Positions 1-6,669 are shown, counted from the first letter of the stretch. The stretch is DNA of 11,128 nucleotides from Adhaeribacter sp. (GCA_028288395.1 JAQBNV010000015.1:1-11128); one strand, 5' to 3'. Notes: generated by a model from the sequence alone, not told the origin. A program made the numbers and translations.

Positions 1-561
1 AAAGAGGGTGATACCACTTCTGTTAAAACCTACACCGATGCCAAAGGCTATTTCACCTTTCCGATACTGGATGGGCTGAATTATATTGTAAAAGGTAGTA
101 AAGCAGGTTACTTAACCCGTTCGGTTACCGTTGCGCCAAGCTGCGAGTCTACCTTAGATATGATTAAAATGGGCATGGTATTAAACCGCAACACCCTGAA
201 CAAACCCATTATTGTCGAAAATATTTATTACGATTTGGATAAGTACGACATCCGGGCGGATGCTGCATTGGAACTTGATAAGCTGGTACGTACCCTCAAA
301 GACAACCCAACCATAAAAATTGAGCTAAGTTCGCATACCGACAGCCGGCAAAGCCATTCGTATAATAATTTACTTTCGCAAATGCGGGCAGAAGCCGCCG
401 TGAATTACATTATTTCGAAGGGCATCGCGTCTGACCGCATTACTGCGAAGGGCTACGGCGAAACCCGGCTGCTGAATAAATGCGACAACAATGTAAATTG
501 CCCGGAAGCAGATCACCAGTTAAACCGCCGGACGGAGTTTAAAATATTAAGAGCCAAATAA
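1..561 (+). CDS. OmpA-family envelope protein with carboxypeptidase-regulatory-like domain, C-terminal part (5' end outside window)
   Basis: The frame is open from the first base, so only the last 186 residues are visible. Residues 1 to about 45 look like the end of a carboxypeptidase-regulatory-like beta-sandwich (TDAKGYFTFPILDG, then a Tyr/Val-rich strand). Residues about 72-186 are an OmpA C-terminal peptidoglycan-binding domain: NIYYDLDKYDIR at 74-85, SSHTDSR at 110-116 with the conserved Asp114, and LNRRTEF at 174-180 with the conserved Arg176. These Asp and Arg residues bind diaminopimelate in the family. Cys161 and Cys167 lie in the insert before the NRR motif, as is common in Bacteroidota members. 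Full-length relatives usually begin with TPR and PD40 propeller repeats, the layout of the type IX secretion protein PorE, but paralogues abound and the N-terminus is missing, so PorE identity is not claimed. The gene ends at TAA 559-561, about 130 bp before a terminator. Confidence 0.93.
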   Translation, partial: KEGDTTSVKTYTDAKGYFTFPILDGLNYIVKGSKAGYLTRSVTVAPSCESTLDMIKMGMVLNRNTLNKPIIVENIYYDLDKYDIRADAALELDKLVRTLKDNPTIKIELSSHTDSRQSHSYNNLLSQMRAEAAVNYIISKGIASDRITAKGYGETRLLNKCDNNVNCPEADHQLNRRTEFKILRAK

Positions 562-1029
562 TGGATTTGGATTATGGCCCGCATAAAAGACAATAATATA
601 ATACTGCAGGCATATCTGGTAAATCAGGTGGAAATACGCAAGTAAGGAGCCGCAAATATTATGGCTTTATCGCTTTAAGTTTTTTGTTAAAATCGGTCTT
701 TTCGGCGCTAAAAACCAGTGCCGAAAAGACCGGAGTTTTTTAATTTTGGTAGCCGTTCGTGCGGTCATCAACCTTTAAATTATGTTTATTTATTGCCTGA
801 GGGTTAAAGCCGCTAAATATATTCTGCTCATAAGCGGTAGCCTCAAATAATCCCAAGTAGTTACTTTCTTAAAATAGCCCCCCTGCAGGCTTAAATTACC
901 CTTGGTTAATTGGCGTTCGATTTTTATCTTCCTGCTGTTTTACAACTCAACTAATGAAGTAGGTTGGTGGCTTTAAAGGCAGCTAGTGGTTATCCAAAAC
1001 AATTCATCTTACTCTAACTTATTATATAT
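562..1029. other. Intergenic region, 468 bp, no gene recognised
   Basis: Apart from the terminator at 694-741 I see no supported feature. No long reading frame exists on either strand and no exact TAnnTTTG promoter element was found ahead of the acetyltransferase gene. A weak stem (CCGCT at 810-814 with AGCGG at 833-837) has an 18-nt loop and no T-tract. Confidence 0.6.
694..741 (+). terminator. Rho-independent terminator after the OmpA gene
   Basis: A perfect 13-bp stem pairs 694-706 (CGGTCTTTTCGGC) with 720-732 (GCCGAAAAGACCG). Three more pairs (707-709 with 717-719, one of them G-U) shorten the loop to 7 nt. The stem is followed by GAG and six T at 736-741. Position and orientation fit termination of the OmpA transcript. 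The opposite strand lacks a T-run after the stem, so it should act mainly on the plus strand. Confidence 0.85.
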
Positions 1030-1494
1030 ATGTTCGCCTTAATCAGGACAGACGCGACGAATCCGGATTTTGTACATCTGGTAGGTCATCTGGACGCCGA
1101 CTTGAGCGTAAGGGATGGCAAAGATCATTCGTTTTATGCGCAGTTTAATAAAATAGATAATATAAGGAATGTAATAGTGGCTTATGATAACGGGCTGCCG
1201 GTTGGTTGTGGCGCCGTTAAAGCCTATACCCAGGATACCGGGGAAATTAAGAGAATGTATGTTCTGCCGGAATACCGGGGGCGGAAAATTGCCAGTCAAA
1301 TATTGCAGGAATTAGAAAAGTGGGCCCATGAACTAAACTTTAGCCAGGTAATTTTAGAAACTGGCAAAGCCCAACCCGAAGCCATTGGACGCTATACCAA
1401 AAGCGGTTACCACCTGATTCCTAATTACGGACAATACGCCCAGGTAGAAAACAGCGTGTGTATGCAAAAAGCCACGAGCACTCCGGCCAGTTAA
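1030..1494 (+). CDS. GNAT-family N-acetyltransferase
   Basis: A 154-residue single-domain cytoplasmic protein of the usual GNAT length. The acetyl-CoA-binding motif A is visible at residues 73-92 (IKRMYVLPEYRGRKIASQIL), with Val78, Pro80 and the Arg83-Gly84 pyrophosphate loop. The C-terminal half carries the typical AIGRYTKSGY segment (118-127) and the NYGQYAQVENSVC stretch (132-144). That stretch is shared, as I recall, by a Bacteroidota subfamily whose substrate is unknown. The loop reads R-G-R-K-I-A, with Lys86 where Gly is usual. The ATG at 1030 follows an A/T-rich TATATAT leader without a Shine-Dalgarno sequence, which is normal for the phylum. It stands alone, with gaps on both sides, so neighbours do not reveal the acceptor. 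The family call is secure; the substrate is not predictable. Confidence 0.93.
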   Translation: MFALIRTDATNPDFVHLVGHLDADLSVRDGKDHSFYAQFNKIDNIRNVIVAYDNGLPVGCGAVKAYTQDTGEIKRMYVLPEYRGRKIASQILQELEKWAHELNFSQVILETGKAQPEAIGRYTKSGYHLIPNYGQYAQVENSVCMQKATSTPAS

Positions 1495-1553
1495 TATTTA
1501 AACCAAAAAGCCTGATAAATGGTAGGAGAATAAATACGCCGGCCAGTTAATAT
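1483..1553 (+). repeat. 15-bp direct repeat at the 3' end of the acetyltransferase gene
   Basis: CCGGCCAGTTAATAT occurs at 1483-1497 and again at 1539-1553, 56 bp apart. The first copy contains the last codons and the TAA stop of the acetyltransferase gene; the second lies in the intergenic region. This looks like a small local duplication. Confidence 0.85.
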
Positions 1554-1658
1554 ATTAAATTACAGGAAAAGGCTTTATGAAAGATGTATAGGCGGAAAGT
1601 CTTTTTTAATCAGTACCACTTCATTTCTAATTTACTTTTAACGCTTCAACTATAACGT

Positions 1659-2294
1659 TTGGAAACACCAGTTTCAGAAGATATTGAAGAAAAAATCAAA
1701 CTGGACTCTTTCGGGGCGAGAACGCATGTCGTGGTGCTTCGTAAGGAACGTTTTGCTTTCGACACCACCGAAATCAGGGTGCCGGCAATAACTCACTTTA
1801 AATTTGGCATCAAAATAATGCAGATAGGTATGTTTCCGGTGGGCCGGCGATACCAGATAAATATTAAAACGCCCGAAAAACAAATAAACCTGGTTTTTAG
1901 AACCTATTTGGGCATCGGAAATAATTATTTTAATTGGTTATTTGAAGCGTTGGTAGATGGTATCTGGCTGCAAATCGGGGAACGGTTATTTCGGGAAGCC
2001 ATGGATTTGGTACGGGCCGGCAAGGCTTATGCCGTGGGTAACTGTACCATTAACCGGCAGGGAATAATCCTAAACCAGGATACCCCGCTAACTAAAAAAC
2101 TACACGTAATTCCGTGGGCCGACGTAAGCTACGAAAAGAAGTATAACCGGTTGGTAATTAATAGTAAAAGTAATCACCAGGTCTGGGCAAACCTTTATTT
2201 TCTGGACGATTGGAATGTAGATGTGTTGATGGATATATTGGATTGGCTGTTGCAGGAAGGTGGGCTGGCCGAACTCGAAAATATTAACCCGTAA
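1659..2294 (+). CDS. Uncharacterised 211-residue protein, TTG start
   Basis: I do not recognise this protein. The frame is closed by TAA at 1653-1655, so the only start giving the full length is TTG at 1659; the next in-frame ATG is residue 54 and would remove well-formed strands (HVVVLRKERFAF, residues 23-34). There is no signal peptide or membrane helix. Residues 20-85 alternate charged and hydrophobic residues as in beta-strands. Residues 86-118 are aromatic and helical (NNYFNWLFEALVDGIW). The last part (GNCTINRQGIIL, then HVIPWADVSYEKKYNRLVI and a final Trp/Leu helix near 187-201) has the strand-strand-helix pattern of PH-like or GRAM-like domains, which is only a resemblance. It is likely cytoplasmic and monocistronic. 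Coding is supported by length and composition; function is unknown. Confidence 0.75.
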   Translation: METPVSEDIEEKIKLDSFGARTHVVVLRKERFAFDTTEIRVPAITHFKFGIKIMQIGMFPVGRRYQINIKTPEKQINLVFRTYLGIGNNYFNWLFEALVDGIWLQIGERLFREAMDLVRAGKAYAVGNCTINRQGIILNQDTPLTKKLHVIPWADVSYEKKYNRLVINSKSNHQVWANLYFLDDWNVDVLMDILDWLLQEGGLAELENINP

Positions 2295-2310
2295 CTACAC
2301 CCGTAACTAC
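2287..2310 (+). repeat. Tandem 12-bp duplication over a stop codon
   Basis: ACCCGTAACTAC is present twice head-to-tail (2287-2298 and 2299-2310). The first copy contains the TAA stop (2292-2294) of the 211-residue protein. Replication slippage is the simplest explanation. Confidence 0.9.
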
Positions 2311-2739
2311 CCTTATCTTCTTTGTAACCGATGCTTCCCGGTTAAATGGCTGGGCAAGCCTATCTGCTGCTTAGCCAATCAACCCAAAATATCCCTGAAC
2401 CCCGGTCTATAACCCGAAAATTTTAGATAATAATTGGTTCTAATTCCAAAGAGCATTATTTCTCAGTCATAAATATCTGAAAAAGAGGCTTGGGCCGGAG
2501 ATTCTATATGGGTTTTTATACCTAAGGTCGGGTAGAAAGCATCTTGGTTTAACCTGATAATTTAGGTGCCTGTTTAATGCGCAAAACTAATATTTTACCG
2601 GGTCGGATGTGTAGCTTCCACTTTGGATAATTATAATTTATGAAAAGTGAAAATAAATAACTTCGGTGATAAAAACATAAGAAAATTAATTAATATATTC
2701 GTTGTCTAATATTATGCAGTCCATGATTGTATTTTGCCT
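2295..2739. other. Intergenic region, 445 bp, no gene recognised
   Basis: Only short frames are present (for example 26 codons from 2345). A small stem, TAACCG 2325-2330 with CGGTTA 2339-2344, has no T-tract. Near-matches to TAnnTTTG exist but none is exact, so I do not place a promoter for the downstream peptidase. The last 100 bp are strongly A/T-rich, as expected for a Bacteroidota upstream region. Confidence 0.6.
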
Positions 2740-4479
2740 ATGAAACAGATTACTACTCAGCTCAAGCGTTATTTCCTGATTTTTCCATTGTTGGGGGTTG
2801 TCGTTTCCTTCGGTTTTGCAGACCGTTATTTCGAGATCGCTAAGAACCTGGACACCTTTGCGTCGCTTTATCGCCAGCTAAATAACCATTATGTGGAAGA
2901 AGTGAACCCTTCGGTACTGATGCGGCAAGGCATCGAGGCCATGCTGGGCTCACTGGATCCCTACACCGAGTTTGTGCCGGAATCGGAGCTCGAAGATTTT
3001 AAGATGAATTACGTGAGCAAACAGTACGCAGGCATTGGCGCATCGGTATTTAACAACAAAGCTGGCAAAGTTATTATATCAGAACCTTACGAGGGTTTTT
3101 CGGCACAGAAAGCCGATATCCGGGCCGGAGACGAAATTGTCGCAATCAACGGCATTCCGGTGGTGGGCCAGAACAGCCTCGGGGCTACCGATTTGCTCAA
3201 AGGCCAGAAAGGCACCAGCTTATCTATGGTGGTTAAAAGGCCGGGTGAACCCAAGCTTCTTGAGAAAACGTTGGTACGGGAAACCATTGTAATTAAAAAC
3301 GTGCCCTATTTTGGCTTGTTAAATGATAGCACCGGGTATATTAAACTAGATAAATTTCTGGAAAATGCGGCCCAGGAGGTGCGGGATGCTCTGGTAATCC
3401 TTAAAACCAAACACCGCATAAAAGGGTTGGTACTGGACTTGCGCGGCAATGGCGGCGGCATTGTGCAGGAATCTGTAAATATTGTAAACCTTTTTGTAGA
3501 GAAGGGACAACCAATTGTAACCCAAAAAGGGCGGTTTAAAGACCGCGATGTAAGCTATAAAGCAGTTTTCACACCCATTGATGCCAAAATACCCTTGGTA
3601 GTACTGGTGGATAAAGGTTCAGCTTCGGCTTCCGAAATTGTGTCGGGCGCTATTCAGGACCTGGATCGTGGCACCATTATCGGGCAGCGAACGTTCGGAA
3701 AGGGATTGGTTCAGCAAACGTTGAACCTGCCATATAACGCTCTGTTAAAAGTTACAGTAGCCAAATATTATACGCCCAGCGGCCGCTGCATTCAGGCCAT
3801 GGATTATGCACACCGCCAGCCCGATGGCAGTGTTACCGCCGTTTCTGATTCGTTGATGGCCGAATTTAAAACCAGGCACGGCCGCCTGGTTTACGATGGT
3901 AGCGGTATTCATCCGGATATTTCCACGCCCGAGGAGAACTATAATTATATTACTTACAGCCTGGTGCGTAAAATGCTGCATTTCGATTTTGCTACGCAAT
4001 ACCGCAGCACCCACCCCGTAATTCCGGCGTCCCGTAAGTTCCAGATGAGTGATGTGGAATACGACGAATTTTTGAAGTTTATAGCTCACCGGGATTACAG
4101 CTATTCTACCAAAAGCGAAAAGAATTTGCAGGAGCTGAAAAGCCAGGCTGAGAAAGAAAAATATTTTGAAAGCATTAGAAGCGAATACGAAGCGCTGGCA
4201 AACCGGCTGCAGGAAAACAAAAAAGATGATTTGATACGTTACAAAGAAGAAATAAAAGAAGTGTTGGAAGCCGAAATAGTTGCGCGCTATTATTTTCAGA
4301 CCGGTAAAAGGGAGGCTTCTTTTAAATCTGATGCGAGCATTAAGGCAGCCCTTCGGGTTTTAAATAATAAAAAGTTGTACGCTACTATTTTAAAAGGCGA
4401 GGGGCCTTATAAAATCATTGGTAAGCCGAAAGCAATGGCATTTGTCCAAACCGAAAACGCTACGGAAGGCGGCCATTAA
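2740..4479 (+). CDS. S41-family carboxy-terminal processing peptidase (CtpA/Prc type)
   Basis: A 579-residue serine protease that cleaves substrates near their C-termini in the periplasm. Residues 10-29 form an N-terminal signal anchor or signal peptide. Residues about 36-95 are the family's helical N-terminal part (GSLDPYTEFV at 70-79). Residues about 97-170 are a PDZ domain with the YAGIGASV carboxylate-binding loop and the DIRAGDEIVAINGIPV strand. The S41 core follows, with LDLRGNGGG at 232-240 and GSASASE at 293-299. Ser296 and Lys321 (in FGKGLVQ) are 25 residues apart, matching the Prc Ser430/Lys455 dyad, so the enzyme should be active. YYTPSGRCIQ and the FKTRHGRLVYDGSGIHPDI segment are typical of Bacteroidota members, followed by a helical tail of about 170 residues. 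A TTG at 2734 would add two residues; I chose ATG 2740. Physiological substrate unknown. Confidence 0.96.
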   Translation: MKQITTQLKRYFLIFPLLGVVVSFGFADRYFEIAKNLDTFASLYRQLNNHYVEEVNPSVLMRQGIEAMLGSLDPYTEFVPESELEDFKMNYVSKQYAGIGASVFNNKAGKVIISEPYEGFSAQKADIRAGDEIVAINGIPVVGQNSLGATDLLKGQKGTSLSMVVKRPGEPKLLEKTLVRETIVIKNVPYFGLLNDSTGYIKLDKFLENAAQEVRDALVILKTKHRIKGLVLDLRGNGGGIVQESVNIVNLFVEKGQPIVTQKGRFKDRDVSYKAVFTPIDAKIPLVVLVDKGSASASEIVSGAIQDLDRGTIIGQRTFGKGLVQQTLNLPYNALLKVTVAKYYTPSGRCIQAMDYAHRQPDGSVTAVSDSLMAEFKTRHGRLVYDGSGIHPDISTPEENYNYITYSLVRKMLHFDFATQYRSTHPVIPASRKFQMSDVEYDEFLKFIAHRDYSYSTKSEKNLQELKSQAEKEKYFESIRSEYEALANRLQENKKDDLIRYKEEIKEVLEAEIVARYYFQTGKREASFKSDASIKAALRVLNNKKLYATILKGEGPYKIIGKPKAMAFVQTENATEGGH

Positions 4480-4487
4480 CCGCTCTC

Positions 4488-4550
4488 CATGATGATTACA
4501 CAAAACGGGCGTTCTTTTGGTAAGAACGCCCGTTTTGTGTAATCATCATG
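4488..4550. terminator. Bidirectional terminator: perfect 29-bp inverted repeat between converging genes
   Basis: Bases 4488-4516 and 4522-4550 are exact reverse complements, with a 5-nt loop (TTGGT, 4517-4521). The inner part (ACGGGCGTTCTT / AAGAACGCCCGT) is G/C-rich and is followed by TTTTGTGT on either strand, giving a terminator in both directions. It begins 8 bp after the peptidase stop and ends 15 bp before the stop of the minus-strand gene. The outer 12 bp of each arm (starting CATGATGATTAC) are more than a terminator needs. Confidence 0.9.
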
Positions 4551-4565
4551 CCTATTAGTGAAATT

Positions 4566-6056
4566 TTATTGATCCATATCTTCCAGGATTTTCAGGAGAA
4601 TAATCCACAACTGTTCGTACGGAATAATTTCAATTTCCGCAAAGGCATCGCCGGGGACCGGCGTTGATTGCAAGCGTTCGTAAAAAGTTTTTCCCTTCTT
4701 CAATGACTCCTGGTAATCGAGGTTGGCATTTACTACTACCACCAGTAATTTAAAAAAGTAAAGGCTTCTTTTACTGAAATTATCACGAAGGTGCCGCCCG
4801 GCATATTTCTTTAAACTTTCTATCAGAAAACCAAGTAAATCGGTGTCGCGGGCTTGCACGTGGTAAAAGAATTGCAAAACCATGATGGCCACATTAAAGC
4901 CTTGCTTGTCTTTACTATATTCCGGAATAGAAGATATTAGTTGCCTGTAAGAGGATTGGCGCAATAAATTTTTGGTTGGGTTTACGAAATACAGGTAGCT
5001 GCTGTAAAGGGTCCAGCGTTCCTGGGCATTTACCCGAATCTTTTTAAAGAAAGAATTGCTGGTAACATCTTCAAATAATTTAACGGCAAGCTCGTAGTTG
5101 CCGGCGTGCATGGCCAGCAACATGTAGTTTTCCATGTAAGCAAACCAATTATTAGTAGACCGGTTAAAAGCATTCATATTAGCTTCGGCGAATGCCAGCC
5201 CGCTCTGGTAATCTTTAACACGTAAATAAGCATAAACGGTAATGAAGATATTATAACGTACGTCGAAGCGTTTTCGGTTTAACTTCTCTTTCAGCAACAG
5301 CTTCTCAGAGGTAGTGGTGATTTTTAATATTTCATCGAAATTTCCGTAAAGTTCCTGCTTGGTGATGTCTAAAATATAGTAATAATCAAAAATATTTGCT
5401 GATTTTGTAGTTTCCCAAAGCTCTTTTAAGCGCTCCAAAGATTTTTGTAACTTAGGCAAGAATCCACGCTTGGCAAACACCGATTTGTTTTGCTCCATTT
5501 TAGCTGTATAATACAAATCTTCAGCTTCGTATTCAAAAGCTGCCAGCTTTCGATATTGTTCTAATGTTTTTTTAGTTTTGTAATAAAGATTAGGCTTAAC
5601 TGTAAGAGAATAATTAATTAAAAGTAATTCGAGGCAGGTTATTATAATAGAAGTAAATTCGGCTTCAGTAGCCAGTTTAAGCGTGTTTTGCAATAATTTG
5701 CCCGATATTTTATGCTCACCTTCATTCATCAAGGTTCGGCCCTGGTGCAAAAGACTTAAGCATTCCTGTTCGTAACGAAGGGAAACTTTCAGGCGGCTAT
5801 CCGAAAAATCAAGAAAAAATAAATGGTTAAGCAGTTTTTTGCGCAACCTGGATTTGAGCATTTTTAGTCGGGGATCGTTTGGTTTGCAGTTGTATAGTGC
5901 TGCTGCCGCTTCCTCGTCTGTCTGTAATTCACCTTTTTTTATTCTTAAAAATAATTCGGTTTCTTTCGCAACGTGCTTATTTTTAGTTTCAAGTAAAGGT
6001 TGGGTCTTTTGCCCCCGGTTGGTTACAATCTGGACAAGTTTGCGCAGGTCTTCCAT
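4566..6056 (-). CDS. All-helical TPR-like protein of unknown function (possible receptor/scaffold)
   Basis: A 496-residue cytoplasmic protein without signal peptide or membrane helix. Nearly the whole length is predicted helical from its pattern of Leu, Lys, Glu and aromatic residues, with paired helices resembling TPR solenoids (for example residues about 110-165 and 285-330). The N-terminal block at about 33-85 (ELFLRIKKGELQTDEEAAAA, then LRKKLLNHLFFLDFS) resembles, from memory, a Cytophagales family that occurs in several copies per genome and has no assigned function. I see no helix-turn-helix, kinase or catalytic motif. The ATG at 6056 has an A/T-rich leader (TAAAATGG) without Shine-Dalgarno. 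It is transcribed away from the small peptide gene and the peptide ABC transporter, which suggests, but does not show, a partner role with them. Alternative: an unrelated scaffold protein. Confidence 0.88.
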   Translation of the reverse strand: MEDLRKLVQIVTNRGQKTQPLLETKNKHVAKETELFLRIKKGELQTDEEAAAALYNCKPNDPRLKMLKSRLRKKLLNHLFFLDFSDSRLKVSLRYEQECLSLLHQGRTLMNEGEHKISGKLLQNTLKLATEAEFTSIIITCLELLLINYSLTVKPNLYYKTKKTLEQYRKLAAFEYEAEDLYYTAKMEQNKSVFAKRGFLPKLQKSLERLKELWETTKSANIFDYYYILDITKQELYGNFDEILKITTTSEKLLLKEKLNRKRFDVRYNIFITVYAYLRVKDYQSGLAFAEANMNAFNRSTNNWFAYMENYMLLAMHAGNYELAVKLFEDVTSNSFFKKIRVNAQERWTLYSSYLYFVNPTKNLLRQSSYRQLISSIPEYSKDKQGFNVAIMVLQFFYHVQARDTDLLGFLIESLKKYAGRHLRDNFSKRSLYFFKLLVVVVNANLDYQESLKKGKTFYERLQSTPVPGDAFAEIEIIPYEQLWIILLKILEDMDQ

Positions 6057-6245
6057 TTTAAGAGAAATTATACTATTAATAAATTGTAAATATTATGTAG
6101 TTTTTTTGCCTTCGAAAAATTGAATAAATCCTTTATTCTGATAAATAAACAATAAGAAAATATAAAACAGAATATTTTAATAAATGAATTTAAAATGTAT
6201 TTGTTACAAAGTACGCAAATATGTAGCAGTTTACAAAGGTGATAT

Positions 6246-6266
6246 CTTATTTATTTAGTTGTTTAA
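6246..6266 (+). repeat. Direct repeat copy 1 (CTTATTnnnTTAGTTGTTTAA)
   Basis: This 21-bp stretch matches 6649-6669 at 18 of 21 positions, including 12 identical bases in a row (TTAGTTGTTTAA). It lies 143 bp before the peptide gene and about 190 bp before the start of the helical protein. It may be a shared regulator site; chance similarity in A/T-rich DNA is possible. Confidence 0.45.
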
Positions 6267-6340
6267 GGCGTTTTTATATTTTTTTATGGATATTTTATGC
6301 TGCATTTTGCATGTTACCTTTTTAGGCACATTGTCCTTTT

Positions 6341-6367
6341 TTGCGCCTAATTAATTGTTAATATTTG
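6341..6367 (+). promoter_or_regulatory. Possible promoter of the small peptide gene
   Basis: TTG at 6341-6343 is followed after 16 bp by AATATTTG (6360-6367), one base off the Bacteroidota -7 consensus TAnnTTTG. Transcription would begin near 6374, about 35 nt before the ATG at 6410. The spacing is at the short end for this promoter class. Confidence 0.3.
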
Positions 6368-6409
6368 TATTATTAAAATCAGAACCTCAAACACCTATAA
6401 AATACAGCC

Positions 6410-6592
6410 ATGTTAGAATTATTATTTGCCTTATTATTGCAACTTTCTGCGTTTACTGCTGACACGAACAAATCATTTGGTCTTCAGAAATCTGATGCAG
6501 TTAAAGCTACTACTCAAACCACTATCAGTGGCACTTCCACTACTCCTTTAAAACCAAGTATTGGCAGCGGTGGTTGGGATGATAAAAACTAA
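6410..6592 (+). CDS. Small putative secreted peptide, 60 residues
   Basis: I do not recognise the family. Residues 1-16 are strongly hydrophobic (MLELLFALLLQLSAFT) and end in an A-F-T-A sequence that could be cut by signal peptidase after Ala17, leaving 43 residues. The usual positive N-terminal charge is missing (Glu3 instead), which weakens the signal-peptide call. The rest is polar and Ser/Thr-rich (residues 34-45, TTQTTISGTSTT), then Pro46 and Pro49, and a distinctive tail with Gly52, Ser53, Gly54, Gly55, Trp56, Asp57, Asp58, Lys59, Asn60. There are no cysteines. ATG 6410 is the only plausible start because TAA lies at 6398-6400. It sits between a divergent TPR-like protein and a peptide-type ABC importer, suggesting a signal or modified peptide precursor; this is inference. 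A chance frame cannot be excluded. Confidence 0.6.
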   Translation: MLELLFALLLQLSAFTADTNKSFGLQKSDAVKATTQTTISGTSTTPLKPSIGSGGWDDKN

Positions 6593-6638
6593 TTACTACA
6601 AATTAAAAAATTAAATAAAGTAAAGATTAACTCTAAGT

Positions 6639-6646
6639 TAATTTTG
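6639..6646 (+). promoter_or_regulatory. -7 element TAATTTTG ahead of the ABC transporter genes
   Basis: TAATTTTG matches the Bacteroidota -7 consensus TAnnTTTG exactly and lies 45 bp before the ATG of the substrate-binding protein. No TTG is found at the usual -33 distance. It overlaps a weak A/T-rich stem (6623-6631 with 6637-6645, loop TCTAA) that could instead be a poor terminator of the peptide gene. Confidence 0.4.
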
Positions 6647-6648
6647 CC

Positions 6649-6669
6649 CTTATTATCTTAGTTGTTTAA
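6649..6669 (+). repeat. Direct repeat copy 2, just ahead of the ABC transporter genes
   Basis: Second copy of the repeat at 6246-6266 (18 of 21 identical; TTAGTTGTTTAA exact). It starts 2 bp after the -7 element and ends 22 bp before the ATG at 6692, so it would overlap the transcription start or early leader, a typical repressor position. Its TTAG also forms part of a 6-bp stem CTTAGT 6657-6662 with ACTAAG 6680-6685. Confidence 0.45.

Larger units (their letters stand above)
6057..6409. other. A/T-rich divergent intergenic region between helical protein and peptide gene
   Basis: These 353 bp must hold the promoters of the minus-strand helical protein and of the peptide gene. Visible elements are a TTTGT-T-ACAAA dyad at 6200-6210, the 8-bp repeat TTACAAAG at 6204-6211 and 6231-6238, and the first copy of a 21-bp repeat at 6246-6266. 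The region is markedly richer in A/T than the genes on either side. No exact -7 element for the minus-strand gene was found. Confidence 0.6.

Noticed and set aside
809..838. GCCGCT/AGCGGT stem as structured RNA
   Set aside because: Only 5-6 pairs around an 18-nt loop, without T-run or known motif.
1507..1576. AAAGCCT ... AGGCTTT inverted repeat after the acetyltransferase as terminator
   Set aside because: The 7-bp arms are separated by 56 nt and no T-run follows.
2345..2425. 26-codon frame in the gap before the peptidase
   Set aside because: Too short, no start signal, and no recognisable features.
3745..4089. 114-codon minus-strand frame inside the peptidase gene
   Set aside because: It lies entirely within the conserved peptidase coding sequence; shadow frame.
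4488..4550. Inverted repeat as end of an insertion sequence or attachment site
   Set aside because: No transposase or integrase is nearby, no target duplication is visible, and its place between two converging stops fits a terminator.
4566..6056. Calling the helical protein an RRNPP-family transcription factor
   Set aside because: No helix-turn-helix can be recognised at the N-terminus; only the TPR-like character and gene context are supportive.
5839..6123. 94-codon plus-strand frame overlapping the start of the helical protein
   Set aside because: It is antisense to a much longer, compositionally convincing gene and shows no family features.
6286..6354. Hydrophobic 22-codon frame (MDILCCILHVTFLGTLSFFA...) upstream of the peptide gene
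   Set aside because: T-rich DNA gives hydrophobic codons by chance; no supporting promoter or leader, and it overlaps the -33 part of the proposed peptide-gene promoter.
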